64,000 nucleotides of DNA from an uncultured Desulfomicrobium sp. GTDB lineage: Bacteria > Desulfobacterota > Desulfovibrionia > Desulfovibrionales > Desulfomicrobiaceae. The stretch is taken from positions 42,289 to 106,288 of the forward strand of contig CALMTS010000437.1 of NCBI GenBank assembly GCA_937872685.1, in the 5' to 3' direction. Both the position numbers and the translations under genes were made by a program. The notes under the pieces were generated by a model. That model made no database searches and was not told the origin of the DNA. It worked only from the letters and a program-made list of their open reading frames with translations. Below are positions 1 to 8,769 of the stretch, piece by piece. Positions within the stretch are counted from its first letter, which is position 1. Each line of letters opens with the position of its first letter.

Positions 1-65
1 AAAGCGGGGACGGTGATGAGCGCAATGGCGAGCAGCGCGACTGCGCACGTAAAGAAACGTTTCAT
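1..65 (-). CDS. Exported protein, N-terminal fragment (runs off window)
   Basis: Only the first 21 codons are inside the window. They encode a start Met, Lys-Arg and a long hydrophobic stretch (MKRFFTCAVALLAIALITVP), which is a typical Sec signal peptide. The ATG is at 65 and is preceded by a strong GGAGGAG ribosome site at about 69-75. The gene lies downstream of a CitA/CitB-like two-component pair on the same strand. Such pairs often sit beside periplasmic binding proteins of tricarboxylate or C4-dicarboxylate transporters, so a solute-binding protein is likely. That is inference from position only, because no diagnostic domain is visible. Confidence 0.6.
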   Translation of the reverse strand, partial: MKRFFTCAVALLAIALITVPA

Positions 66-175
66 GACTCCTCCTTCAACATATTCGTGTTGGGGCGCGG
101 TATGCGCCGTGGAATGGACCTCAAGTTTCTGAAGCCACGAATATGCGGTTGCGGGGAGGAAATGTTCTTTGGATC

Positions 176-207
176 GTAAAAAGGAAAATCCCCATTTTGG
201 GGATTTT
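176..207 (-). terminator. Intrinsic terminator after the response regulator
   Basis: A 9-bp stem (AAAATCCCC at 185-193 with GGGGATTTT at 199-207) closes a 5-nt loop. Read on the minus strand it is followed by a T-rich tract. It lies about 45 nt past the stop of the response-regulator gene and would end that transcript before the exported-protein gene. Confidence 0.75.
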
Positions 208-249
208 GTTCATTTTGTTCACGGCGGGGAAGGGGGCGGTCGAGATGCG

Positions 250-936
250 TCAGCTGCGGAAATACCGGCGTTCGGGCCGCCCCACGCTGCCGTAGACCGC
301 TTCGGCGTAGAGCATGCCTTCGGAGATGAGGTATTCGAGGTAGCGCCTGGCCGTGGACCTGCTGATGCCGATGAGCTCTCCCACGTCCTCGGCGCTGCGG
401 CCGGCCGCGTCGGCCTGGTCTTCGAAGACGGCGCGGACCTTGATCAGGGTCAGGGCGTCGATGCCTTTGGGCAGGCAGCCGCTGCCGGCCGGCGTGCGCG
501 AAGTGACGGGGTGGAGCAGGGTGTCCACGTCGTGCTGTTCGATGACGCTGCCCTGGCGCAGGCGGTCGCGGTATGCGCAGAACTTGGTCAGGCAGTCGTG
601 AAATCGTTCGGCCGTGACGGGCTTGATGAGGTAGTCGAAAACGCCGCCCCGCAGGGCTTCCTTGAGAGGGCCCATCTCGCGGGCCGCAGTGATGAGGATG
701 ACGTCGATTTCGAGCCCCCTGGTTCTGATCTCGCGCAGGAAATCGGTGCCTGGGCCCTCGGGGAAATAGAGGTCCAGCAGGATGAGGTGCGGCTCCAGGG
801 CCAGGGTCATGTCCCTGGCGTCGTCCAGGCGGTGGGCGATGCCTATCACCTCGCAGTTCGGCACGCGCTCCGTGAAACGGCGGTGCAGCTCGGCGATGCG
901 TACGTCGTCCTCGACAATGAGTACTCTGGTGACCAT
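250..936 (-). CDS. Response regulator, CitB/DcuR family
   Basis: This is the DNA-binding partner of the adjacent sensor kinase. The N-terminal receiver domain shows the acidic pair (VEDD, residues 8-11), the phospho-acceptor Asp in LILLDLYFPEG (about residue 54) and the conserved Lys in IKPV (about 104). A C-terminal helix-turn-helix region (around ISRSTARRYLEYL) is followed by a wing-like end. The length of 228 residues is normal for CitB/DcuR regulators. The ATG at 936 was chosen over a GTG six bases upstream because AAGGAG lies 5 nt before the ATG. That ribosome site is formed by the last two codons of the kinase gene, so the two are translationally linked. The family usually controls uptake or fermentation of citrate, malate or other carboxylates; the ligand here is unknown. 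Confidence 0.88.
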   Translation of the reverse strand: MVTRVLIVEDDVRIAELHRRFTERVPNCEVIGIAHRLDDARDMTLALEPHLILLDLYFPEGPGTDFLREIRTRGLEIDVILITAAREMGPLKEALRGGVFDYLIKPVTAERFHDCLTKFCAYRDRLRQGSVIEQHDVDTLLHPVTSRTPAGSGCLPKGIDALTLIKVRAVFEDQADAAGRSAEDVGELIGISRSTARRYLEYLISEGMLYAEAVYGSVGRPERRYFRS

Positions 937-938
937 CT

Positions 939-2555
939 TCACTCCTTGGGGATGACCACGGTGAACAGGGCTCCGCCCAATCCGCTGCGGCTCACCATGA
1001 TTTGTCCTCCGAGTTCCTCCAGGCGTTGCCGCACGAGGTACAGGCCCACGCCGCGCCGCCCCTGGCCCTTGGACGTAACGCCCCTCTCGAAAATGTGGTC
1101 CTGCTCGTCCACGGCCACTCCGGGCCCCGAGTCTTCGATCTCGAAGACGATGTCGTTACCCAGGTCGGTGAAGGACATGTCCACGGAACGCAGGCCGGGC
1201 GGGCGCTGCAGGGCCGCTTCGAAGGCGTTGTCCAGCAGGTTGCCCACGATCGTCACGATTTTTTCCTGGCTGATGGACTTGGGCACGTCGGCCAGGGTGC
1301 TCTCCCGGTCGATGGAGAAGTTCACCCGCAGCTCCTTGGCCCGGTTGTACTTGCCGAGGATGATGGCGGCGATGACCGGGTGCGGGACCGCTTCGCCGAG
1401 GAACCGGATGAAGTCTTCGTAGCCCGATGACTCGGTGACCACAAGGTCCAGGGCTTCCCGGTAGGCCTCGATCTGGATCAGCCCGGCGATGGTGTGCAGC
1501 TTGTTGGAATATTCGTGGGTCTGGACCCGCAGCAACTCGGAGTATTCCTGTACCTTCGACAGTTCGGCGGCCAGGCGGTCCAGCTCGTCCTTGCGGCGGA
1601 AGCTGGCCACCACCCCGCGCACCTTCTGGTCCTGGAACACGGGCACGATGTTGAAGATGAGCTCCTGGCCGCCCACGGTGCGCTCCTGGTCGAATTCGGC
1701 CTGTCCGGTGTAGAGCGTGTGAAGCAGGCCGGCCTCGGGTATGACGCTGTCCACCGGCCGGCCCGAGAGACGCTCCTGCTGGCTCAGTCCGATGTACCGG
1801 CGGGCCGCCTGGTTGGTCACGCGGATATCGCCCTGGTGGTCGATGGCCACGACGCCTTCGCGGATGGTTTGGAGCACGGCGACGCGTTCCAGGTAGAGGT
1901 TGGTGATTTCGGAGGGCTCCAGGCCCAGGGTCAGGCGTTTGAGCCGGCCGGCGATGACCACGGCGCTCAGGATGCCGACCACGCTCATGCCGATGATGTA
2001 CATGAGCGGCTTGTCCAGGTGCGCCGATATGGATTGGTGCACGTTTTCCGAGAGGTAGCCCACGGACACGAAGCCTATGATGCTCCCGTCCTCGTCCAGG
2101 ATGGGCGTCATGCCGCGCAGGGATCGTCCCAAGGTGCCGACGGCCTCGGAGACGTATGATTTGCCTTCCTTCAGGGCCGGCCCCGTGTCGCCGCCGACAA
2201 AGGTCTGTCCGATGCGTTCCGGGACCGGGTGCGAGTAGCGCCGCTCCTGCGTGTCGCCGATGACGACGAACGAGGCGCCGGTCTTGCTGCGGATGGCTTC
2301 GGCCAGGGCCTGGATCTCCCCCTGGGGGTCGCCTGCCAGCAGGGCCTCTCGTATGCGCGGTATCTGGGCGATGGTCTTGGCCGTCTGCAGGGCCGTTTCG
2401 CCGATCTGCTCGTGGAGCATCTCTTCGGCCAGTTCGGAAATGACGTGCCAGCTGACGGCGATCTGGATGACGACCAGGGCCAGCACCATGTGGATCAGGT
2501 GCGACTGGATGGTTGCCGGCTTCAGCCAGCCGAGGATTCGTGACCAGGACAACAT
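939..2555 (-). CDS. Sensor histidine kinase, CitA/DcuS family
   Basis: A 538-residue membrane sensor that phosphorylates the regulator encoded immediately downstream. A first membrane helix (about residues 20-40) and a second (about 185-205) flank a periplasmic Cache-type domain of the CitA/DcuS kind. A cytoplasmic PAS domain follows (about 230-340). Then come the family H-box (THEYSNKLHTIAGL, with the phospho-His near 355) and an ATPase domain with the N box (GNLLDNAFEA) and glycine boxes (DSGPGV, GVGLYLV). The ATG at 2555 is preceded by GGAGGAA 5 nt upstream. An upstream in-frame ATG at 2582 has no ribosome site. The family senses external di- and tricarboxylates; the exact ligand cannot be read from the sequence. 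Confidence 0.9.
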   Translation of the reverse strand: MLSWSRILGWLKPATIQSHLIHMVLALVVIQIAVSWHVISELAEEMLHEQIGETALQTAKTIAQIPRIREALLAGDPQGEIQALAEAIRSKTGASFVVIGDTQERRYSHPVPERIGQTFVGGDTGPALKEGKSYVSEAVGTLGRSLRGMTPILDEDGSIIGFVSVGYLSENVHQSISAHLDKPLMYIIGMSVVGILSAVVIAGRLKRLTLGLEPSEITNLYLERVAVLQTIREGVVAIDHQGDIRVTNQAARRYIGLSQQERLSGRPVDSVIPEAGLLHTLYTGQAEFDQERTVGGQELIFNIVPVFQDQKVRGVVASFRRKDELDRLAAELSKVQEYSELLRVQTHEYSNKLHTIAGLIQIEAYREALDLVVTESSGYEDFIRFLGEAVPHPVIAAIILGKYNRAKELRVNFSIDRESTLADVPKSISQEKIVTIVGNLLDNAFEAALQRPPGLRSVDMSFTDLGNDIVFEIEDSGPGVAVDEQDHIFERGVTSKGQGRRGVGLYLVRQRLEELGGQIMVSRSGLGGALFTVVIPKE

Positions 2556-2778
2556 GCGGTTTCCTCCGTACACGAGTTTCATCACCAATTGCTGCTGGTC
2601 TGGCAAGGGTACACATCCGCCGGGCGGTGATGGGAGGGGAAGGACCGGCGGTCCTGGATGCCGGGGGATATGCCGGAACCCTGCGAGATTGCGGACGGAA
2701 TTCAAGGGTCGAGATTGCCGTGGGGCCGGACACGGAGTATGACAACCGAAATATGGAACACGCAATGGAGGATGGCGT

Positions 2779-3591
2779 ATGCACGAATGGTTTTTGACCC
2801 AGAGCCCGGTGATGCAGGCTTTTCTGGCGACGTGCTTCACCTGGTTCGTCACCGCCCTGGGTGCGGGGGTGGTTTTTTTCTTCAAGCGAATCAACCGCAA
2901 GCTGCTGGACGGAATGCTCGGGTTTGCCGCCGGAGTCATGATCGCCGCCAGTTTCTGGTCATTGCTGGCGCCGGCCATCGAGATGGCCGAAAACATGGGG
3001 CACAGGGCCTGGCTGACTGCGGCCACGGGTTTTCTGTCCGGGGGCGCCTTCCTGTGGCTGGTGGACGCATTCCTTCCCCATCTGCACCTGGGGTTTCCCA
3101 GGTCCGAGGCCGAAGGCGTGAAGACAAGTTGGCACCGAAGCATCCTCCTGGTCCTGGCCATCACCCTGCACAACATCCCTGAAGGCCTGGCCGTGGGGGT
3201 GGCCTTCGGGGCCCTGGCCGCGGACCTGCCTTCGGCCAACATGGCCGGCGCCATCGCCCTGGCCCTGGGTATCGGGCTGCAGAATTTTCCCGAAGGCGCG
3301 GCGGTGTCCGTCCCCTTGCGCCGGGAAGGCTTCTCCAGGCTGAAAAGTTTCTGGTACGGGCAGATGTCGGGGATCGTGGAGCCCATAGCCGGGGTGCTGG
3401 GAGCCTTGGCTGTCATCACCATGCAACCCATCCTGCCGTACGCATTGGCCTTTGCGGCCGGGGCCATGATTTATGTGGTGGTGGAGGAGCTCATCCCGGA
3501 GTCGCAACTGGAAAAGAATACCGATATCGCAACCATTGGAACCATGCTTGGTTTCTCCGTGATGATGATGCTTGACGTGGGGCTGGGATGA
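2779..3591 (+). CDS. ZIP family divalent metal transporter (GufA/ZupT-like)
   Basis: An inner-membrane transporter of 270 residues with about eight hydrophobic helices, likely importing zinc or other divalent metals. The two ZIP signature helices are present: [10 protein letters not shown] (about residues 133-142) and QNFPEGAAV (about 173-181). The first keeps the metal-binding His, Asn and Glu; the second has Gln-Asn in place of His-Asn. A histidine-containing stretch (PHLHLG, about 100-105) replaces the longer His-rich loop of some members. GGAGG lies about 8 nt before the start. It is divergent from the sensor-kinase gene. No metal-regulator site is evident. Confidence 0.88.
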   Translation: MHEWFLTQSPVMQAFLATCFTWFVTALGAGVVFFFKRINRKLLDGMLGFAAGVMIAASFWSLLAPAIEMAENMGHRAWLTAATGFLSGGAFLWLVDAFLPHLHLGFPRSEAEGVKTSWHRSILLVLAITLHNIPEGLAVGVAFGALAADLPSANMAGAIALALGIGLQNFPEGAAVSVPLRREGFSRLKSFWYGQMSGIVEPIAGVLGALAVITMQPILPYALAFAAGAMIYVVVEELIPESQLEKNTDIATIGTMLGFSVMMMLDVGLG

Positions 3592-3741
3592 GGCGTCCAA
3601 AAGTGCATGGACCGTGCGGAAAATCTCGATGATTCGAGTGGTTACTTGAAACGAAGAAAAAAAACGGCGCCTCCTCTTGTCATTGAAATACAGGGTATTA
3701 TTCTTAGTCAATCGAATGAAAGAATCTCTCTCTGTTTTTCG

Positions 3742-3768
3742 TTGACTCTAAATTGATTGAAACATAAT
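3742..3768 (+). promoter_or_regulatory. Possible sigma-70 promoter
   Basis: A TTGACT hexamer (3742-3747) is followed by CATAAT (3763-3768) with a short 15-bp spacer, or by TAATAC (3765-3770) with a 17-bp spacer. The region is AT-rich against a GC-rich background and lies about 40 bp before the start of the small Cys-containing protein. Confidence 0.45.
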
Positions 3769-3805
3769 ACTCGACACAAACATCCAACTCATTTTGGAGG
3801 CTGCT

Positions 3806-4186
3806 ATGGTTAATATGGATTATCCAGGACCGTGCTTTGCGTGTTCCGCCATTGATGGCTGTGCGACTGAAGAAGCGAAGAAGCTCGCTGTAAAAGGTTA
3901 CTGCAAGGGCGTGGAGCGTGAACTCAACGCCTGGAAAGCCACTCTCTATGAGGTCATGGCAGGTTTTCTCGATCTTGGCGACAAGGATCGTGGCGCAGCT
4001 GCCGACGCAGTTGCAGAGATAAAGGCCCTGGTACGGGAAATCGAAGCCAAGACAGCCCAGCTCGAAGCCGAATGCCCGCTTGAGATGGCCCCCATCGAGA
4101 AAGACCTCGGCGACAAGATGGGCAAGCTCCGGGTGCATTACACCAAGGCCATGGAAGTGATCGGAGCCGGTTCTTTCGGAGGCTGA
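3806..4186 (+). CDS. Conserved-looking small protein with N-terminal cysteines, function unknown
   Basis: A 126-residue soluble protein with no signal peptide. The N-terminus carries Cys10, Cys13, Cys19 and Cys33 (PCFAC, DGC, YC), a spacing that could bind a metal or a small Fe-S centre. The remainder is predominantly helical and charged, with a coiled-coil-like stretch at about 65-95 and one further Cys at 90. The start was set at 3806 because a full TTTGGAGG ribosome site lies 5 nt upstream. It has its own likely promoter and a terminator, so it appears monocistronic. I do not recognise the family and assign no function. Confidence 0.75.
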   Translation: MVNMDYPGPCFACSAIDGCATEEAKKLAVKGYCKGVERELNAWKATLYEVMAGFLDLGDKDRGAAADAVAEIKALVREIEAKTAQLEAECPLEMAPIEKDLGDKMGKLRVHYTKAMEVIGAGSFGG

Positions 4187-4217
4187 TCCCCGGCCCGAAG
4201 CAGAAAATGAACGTGTG

Positions 4218-4247
4218 CGCCCGGTGTTTAACGCCGGGCGTTTTTTT
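4218..4247 (+). terminator. Intrinsic terminator
   Basis: A 7-bp GC stem (CGCCCGG, 4218-4224, with CCGGGCG, 4234-4240) is followed by seven Ts. It ends the small-protein transcript and separates it from the lipid-modification operon. Confidence 0.9.
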
Positions 4248-4290
4248 GGCTCGCCAGTCCTGGCACAGAGATTCAACCGGAGGTTATCCC

Positions 4291-4698
4291 ATGAATTTCA
4301 TGTTCTGGGCCAAGCTCTATCTGGCAACTGTTCCGGTCTTTTTCGCCATCGACATGGTCTGGCTGGGCTTTGTGGCCAGAAATTTCTATAAGTCCAATTT
4401 GAACCATCTTCTGAGTCCCGACGTCAACTGGCCCGCCGCCTTCGTTTTCTATTTCATCTATATCGCGGGCATTCTCCTCTTTGCCGTGCGCCCCGGCCTG
4501 GAGGCCCAGTCCCTGGCCAGGGCCTGTCTGTGGGGCGCGCTCTTCGGTTTCTTCACCTACGCGACCTATGACCTGACCAATCTGGCCACCCTGCGGGACT
4601 GGCCCGTGAACGTCGTGGTCGTGGATATCCTGTGGGGCACGGTCCTGTGCACCCTGGTGGCCGGAGGCAGCTATCTGATCGGCCTCCGGCTGGCCTGA
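4291..4698 (+). CDS. DUF2177 family membrane protein
   Basis: A 135-residue integral membrane protein with four hydrophobic helices and the conserved features of DUF2177, including an Asp in the first helix (FAIDMVWLG) and the YATYDLTNLATL motif near residues 89-100. The ATG at 4291 has CGGAGG 7 nt upstream. It is the first gene of a compact operon with DUF1295, FAD-oxidoreductase, DUF1365-CFA and DUF2878 genes. Similar groupings are widespread beside cyclopropane-synthase-like genes. Its own activity is unknown. Confidence 0.8.
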   Translation: MNFMFWAKLYLATVPVFFAIDMVWLGFVARNFYKSNLNHLLSPDVNWPAAFVFYFIYIAGILLFAVRPGLEAQSLARACLWGALFGFFTYATYDLTNLATLRDWPVNVVVVDILWGTVLCTLVAGGSYLIGLRLA

Positions 4699-4715
4699 AA
4701 CAAACGGAGGGACGC

Positions 4716-5531
4716 ATGACGACCGTTCTGCTCGGCGCGGCCGTGGCTCTGCTTCTGACCATGAACGCCATGTTTGTCGTGAACATGCGCGCAAACGACA
4801 ACAGCCTCATCGACGTCGCCTACGGTCCGGCCTTCATCCTGGCCTCGGCCGGGGCCTGGCTCGCGGGCGGGATGCCGGATCATTTCCGGATCCTGCTCAT
4901 GCTCGGCATGGTCTGCCTGTGGGGCGTGCGGCTGGCGTTGCATATCGGCCTGCGACACCGCGGCCGGGGGGAGGATTTCCGCTATCGGAACTTCCGTGAA
5001 GCCTGGGGCGAAGATTTTGTCTGGCGCAGCTTCCTGCAGATCAACATGCTGCAGGGGGCCGTCATCCTCGTCGTCGCCACGCCCATTCTGCTGGTCATCG
5101 CCCGTCCCGGCGGTGAGCCGGCCTGGACCGACGCGCTGGGGTTGGCCCTTTTTGCGCTGGGCTTTTTCTTCGAGGCCGTGGGTGACTGGCAGCTCATGCG
5201 TTTCAAGAAGGACCCGGCCAACAAGGGGCGCATCATGACCCTTGGCCTGTGGAGGTACACCCGGCATCCGAACTATTTCGGGGAGGCGGTCCTGTGGTGG
5301 GGTATCTTTTTCGTCGGTCTGGCATCGCCTTTGGGCCTTTTCGGCCTGATCAGCCCTCTGGTCATCGGTTTTCTGCTGCTCAAGGTTTCGGGCGTTCCCA
5401 TGCTGGAGGCCAGGTACGGCGGAAATCCCGAGTTCGAGGCCTACAAGGAGGCGACCAGCGCTTTCATACCCAGGCCTCCGCGTCAGCCCGCGGCGGCGCC
5501 TTCGGTTCCTGAACAGGGAGAAGAGCCATGA
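4716..5531 (+). CDS. DUF1295 family membrane protein (steroid-5-alpha-reductase-like fold)
   Basis: A 271-residue multi-helix membrane protein. The C-terminal half has the hallmark of the isoprenylcysteine methyltransferase/steroid reductase-like family: GLWRYTRHPNYFGE (about residues 176-189), followed by hydrophobic helices and EARYG near the end. Such proteins act on membrane lipids as reductases or methyltransferases. In this operon a role in modifying unsaturated or cyclopropane fatty acids is plausible but inferred. CGGAGG precedes the ATG at 4716. The stop codon overlaps the next start by 4 nt (ATGA). Confidence 0.82.
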   Translation: MTTVLLGAAVALLLTMNAMFVVNMRANDNSLIDVAYGPAFILASAGAWLAGGMPDHFRILLMLGMVCLWGVRLALHIGLRHRGRGEDFRYRNFREAWGEDFVWRSFLQINMLQGAVILVVATPILLVIARPGGEPAWTDALGLALFALGFFFEAVGDWQLMRFKKDPANKGRIMTLGLWRYTRHPNYFGEAVLWWGIFFVGLASPLGLFGLISPLVIGFLLLKVSGVPMLEARYGGNPEFEAYKEATSAFIPRPPRQPAAAPSVPEQGEEP

Positions 5532-6796
5532 ACACTGCGCCGGCACAGAAGTCCGTGGCGGTCATCGGCGGCGGGGTTGCGGGAATCGTGGCCGCGCATC
5601 TGCTGCAGGGAACCCGCGAGGTGACCGTCTTCGAGGCGAACGACTACCTGGGCGGCCACACCCACACGATCTCCGTGCCGGACGGGCCCGATTGCGGCAC
5701 TCCGGTGGACACGGGCTTCATCGTCTTCAACGAGGCTACGTACCCGCTTTTCATACGGTTTCTGGATGAACTGGAGGTCCCTTCCCGAGAGTCCGAAATG
5801 TCCTTCGGCTTTCATTGCGAACGAACGGGGCTGACCTATGCGGGCACGGACCTGAACGGCCTTTTCGTCCAGCGCGGGAACGCCGTCTCTCCGCAATACT
5901 GGCGCTTTCTGTTCGAAATCGCCCGTTTCTGCCGCCAAGCCAAGAAGGATGTCGAGGGCGACGAGGACATGGGCACCCTGGATGATTACATCCGGCGGCG
6001 CAACTTCTCGCCCTTCATGGTCGAGAATTATCTCCTGCCCATGGCCGCGGCCATCTGGTCCACACCGGCCGGGCGTGTCGGCCGGTTCCCGGCCCTGTCC
6101 TTCCTGCGCTTCTTCCGCAACCACGGACTCCTTTCGCTCGTCGACAGGCCGCGCTGGAGGACCGTACGGGGAGGGAGCTGCAGCTATGTTCGGGCCTTCC
6201 TGCGCCGTTTCCGGGGCACGATACGGCTTGGAGCGCCGGTGCGCAGGGTCATGCGCAACGCTGGGGCCGTGACGGTGGAAATCGATGGCGGGGAGTCCCG
6301 CGTGTTTGATGACGTCTTCATCGCGGCCCATGCCGATCAGGCCCTGCGGCTTCTGGGCGACCCCTCGCCCGAGGAGGTCCGGCTTCTGGGCGCATGGCGC
6401 TACGAGGAGAACAGGACCGTCCTGCACACGGACGTCTCGGTCCTGCCACGGGAGCGAGCGGCCTGGGCGTGCTGGAATTTCAGGCGCGAGGCCAGGGAGG
6501 AACGGAGCGTATTCGTGACCTATTCGATGAATCTCCTGCAGGGCCTGGCCGGGGATCGGCAGTTTCTGGTCACCCTGAACAGCCCGGCGCCCCTCGCCAG
6601 GTCGAAGGTCCTGGCGGACCTGGTCTATCATCACCCCGTGTACACGCGGGAGTCCATGGCCACCCAGGGCGAGCTCGCTTCGCTCAACGGGCAGCGGAAC
6701 ACATGGTTCTGCGGCAGCTATTTCGGGTACGGATTCCACGAGGATGCGGTCCGCTCCGCTCATGCGGCCGTGGAAAGCTTCAGGAGGAAAGGATGA
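5528..6796 (+). CDS. FAD-dependent amine-oxidase-like oxidoreductase of the CFA cluster
   Basis: A 422-residue flavoprotein. The N-terminal dinucleotide-binding motif (VAVIGGGVAGIVAAHLL, about residues 10-26) and the following acidic strand end (VFEANDYLGGH) mark the NAD(P)/FAD oxidoreductase group related to amine oxidases and phytoene desaturases. Members of this subgroup are encoded next to DUF1365 and cyclopropane-fatty-acid-synthase-like genes. In alphaproteobacteria such clusters have been linked to modified fatty acids. The substrate here is unknown. The start overlaps the DUF1295 stop by 4 nt and its stop overlaps the next start, so translation is coupled at both ends. Confidence 0.85.
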   Translation: MNTAPAQKSVAVIGGGVAGIVAAHLLQGTREVTVFEANDYLGGHTHTISVPDGPDCGTPVDTGFIVFNEATYPLFIRFLDELEVPSRESEMSFGFHCERTGLTYAGTDLNGLFVQRGNAVSPQYWRFLFEIARFCRQAKKDVEGDEDMGTLDDYIRRRNFSPFMVENYLLPMAAAIWSTPAGRVGRFPALSFLRFFRNHGLLSLVDRPRWRTVRGGSCSYVRAFLRRFRGTIRLGAPVRRVMRNAGAVTVEIDGGESRVFDDVFIAAHADQALRLLGDPSPEEVRLLGAWRYEENRTVLHTDVSVLPRERAAWACWNFRREAREERSVFVTYSMNLLQGLAGDRQFLVTLNSPAPLARSKVLADLVYHHPVYTRESMATQGELASLNGQRNTWFCGSYFGYGFHEDAVRSAHAAVESFRRKG

Positions 6797-8769
6797 ATTC
6801 GAGGATCTATGCCGGGATTCTGCGCCACGAGCGGCTGCACGCAGTCCGGCACGGCTTCGAGTACGGGCTGCACATGTTCGCCCTGGACCTGGCTGAACTG
6901 GGTGAACTGGATCGCACATGCGCCCTGTTCGGGCACAACCGGTTCCGCCCGTTGGCCCTGTACGACCGTGACTATCTGTATCCGGGCGACGAACCCCTGG
7001 GCGACAAGGTCCAGCGCGTACTGCGCGGGAGCGGGATCGACGGAGAGCCTGCCCGGGTGGTACTGCTCACGGCCCTGCGGCAGTTCGGCTACGTCTTCAA
7101 TCCGGCCAGCTTCTTCTACTGCATGGACGCGTCCGGCCGCCTTTTCTGCGTGCTGGCGCAGGTCAACAACACCTTTGGCGAGACGCACCTCTATGTCCTC
7201 ACGCCGCAGGGGGACGCTGGACGTTTCCGGGCGGACAAGGCTTTTCACGTCTCCCCTTTCTTCCCGCGCGAGGGTCGCTACGAATTCGATTTTTCCGGGC
7301 TGGAAGAGGGGATGTCCATCACCATCACCTATTTTCTGGAAGACAGGCCTGCCCTGACGGCCTCCTTCTGCGGTACCGCCAGCCCCATGACCGGACGGAA
7401 TCTGGCCGCCCTGCTGTGGCGTCATCCTCTGCGCGCCGCCATGACATTCCCGCGCATTCTTGCGCAGGCGGCACGGCTCTATTTCGGGAAAAAGCGGCCG
7501 GTATTCCCCAAGCCCGAGCCCGCCTCGGCCATGACCATCCGACATGCCCCCCCGACTTTCGCTGACAGGCTCGGGAGGGCTGCGGTGCGTTCCTTCCTGA
7601 ACCGTCTGGATCATGGGCGCCTGACCATGACCCTGCCGGACGGGAGCAAAGAGATTTTCGGCGTTTCCGACGGGGGGCCGGACGTCGAAATGGCCGTGCA
7701 CCGCTTCCGTTTCTTCCGGCGGACGCTCTTTTCCGGAGACATCGGTTTCGGCGAGGCCTATGCCGACGGGGATTGGAGCGCTCCCGAACTCACCCGGTTG
7801 CTCGGCTTGCTGGCCCTGCGCGAGGAAGTCCTGAACGACCGCCGCTTTCTCCCGGCGCTGGCCGGGCGGGCCCTGAATTTCGCGGCCCACCTGCGCCGGC
7901 CCAACACCGTCCCCGGAAGCCGGCGCAACATCGCCGAACACTACGACCTGGGCAACGACTTCTACCGCCTTTTCCTGGACCCGACCATGTCATATTCCGG
8001 CGGGCTCTTCCTGAGCGGGAATGACAATCTGGAACAGGCCCAGAGGAACAAGATGCGAGCCGTCATCGACATGGCCGGCATCGGCCCCGGGGACCACGTC
8101 CTTGAGATCGGGTGCGGGTGGGGCGGTTTCGCCCTGGAAGCGGTCCGGCAGACCGGATGCCGGGTAACCGGGCTCACCATTTCCGCGGAGCAGCACCGGC
8201 TGGCCACGGAGCGTGTCCGCGAAGCCGGCCTCGAAGACCGGATCGAAATCCTGTTGACCGACTACCGCCACGCACAGGGCATGTTCAGCCGCATCGTGTC
8301 CATCGAGATGCTCGAGGCCGTGGGACACGCCAACCTGCCCGTCTACTTCGAGGCCATCGATCGCCTGCTCTCCCCGGGCGGCACGGCCGTGCTGCAGGTC
8401 ATCACCATGGCCGACCAGAAGTACGGTGCCTACCGCCACGGCTCGGACTGGATCCGCAAGCACATCTTCCCCGGCGGCCATCTGCCTTCACTGGGAGCCA
8501 TGGTCCGGGCCATGAGCGCCCGCACGAGGCTTGGCGTCACGCGGCTGGCGGACATCGGGCCGGATTATGCGCATACGCTCAGGCTGTGGCGCGAGGCGTT
8601 CCTGGCCCGCGACCAGGAGATACGGGCGCTGGGTTTCGACGATATTTTTATTCGTAAATGGTTGTATTATTTTGGTTATTGCGAAGCTGGATTTGCCTGC
8701 CGCACGGTGCGCAACTACCAGTTGCAGCTTTCGAGAATGTGTGAGCCGGGCAACCGGGGGCGGGCGTGA
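6793..8769 (+). CDS. DUF1365 / cyclopropane-fatty-acid-synthase fusion protein
   Basis: One uninterrupted 658-residue frame joins two proteins that are usually separate. Residues 1 to about 245 are DUF1365 (RIYAGILRHERLHAVRH, LFGHNRFRP, FGYVFNPASFFYC). Residues about 255-658 are a SAM-dependent methyltransferase of the cyclopropane-fatty-acyl-phospholipid synthase family. That half carries the lipid-binding N-terminal part, HYDLGNDFYRLFLD (383-396), the SAM motif VLEIGCGWGG (437-446) and EMLEAVGH. No stop and no plausible internal start (ribosome site plus Met) was seen at the junction. The ATG at 6793 overlaps the preceding stop. The predicted role is methylation of the double bond of membrane acyl chains, with DUF1365 possibly guiding substrate or partner. 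Confidence 0.87.
   Translation: MNSRIYAGILRHERLHAVRHGFEYGLHMFALDLAELGELDRTCALFGHNRFRPLALYDRDYLYPGDEPLGDKVQRVLRGSGIDGEPARVVLLTALRQFGYVFNPASFFYCMDASGRLFCVLAQVNNTFGETHLYVLTPQGDAGRFRADKAFHVSPFFPREGRYEFDFSGLEEGMSITITYFLEDRPALTASFCGTASPMTGRNLAALLWRHPLRAAMTFPRILAQAARLYFGKKRPVFPKPEPASAMTIRHAPPTFADRLGRAAVRSFLNRLDHGRLTMTLPDGSKEIFGVSDGGPDVEMAVHRFRFFRRTLFSGDIGFGEAYADGDWSAPELTRLLGLLALREEVLNDRRFLPALAGRALNFAAHLRRPNTVPGSRRNIAEHYDLGNDFYRLFLDPTMSYSGGLFLSGNDNLEQAQRNKMRAVIDMAGIGPGDHVLEIGCGWGGFALEAVRQTGCRVTGLTISAEQHRLATERVREAGLEDRIEILLTDYRHAQGMFSRIVSIEMLEAVGHANLPVYFEAIDRLLSPGGTAVLQVITMADQKYGAYRHGSDWIRKHIFPGGHLPSLGAMVRAMSARTRLGVTRLADIGPDYAHTLRLWREAFLARDQEIRALGFDDIFIRKWLYYFGYCEAGFACRTVRNYQLQLSRMCEPGNRGRA

Noticed and set aside
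2583-3467. Extension of the sensor kinase frame upstream over the ZIP gene
   Set aside because: The ribosome site and first membrane helix place the kinase start at 2555; the extension is the antisense of the ZIP transporter.
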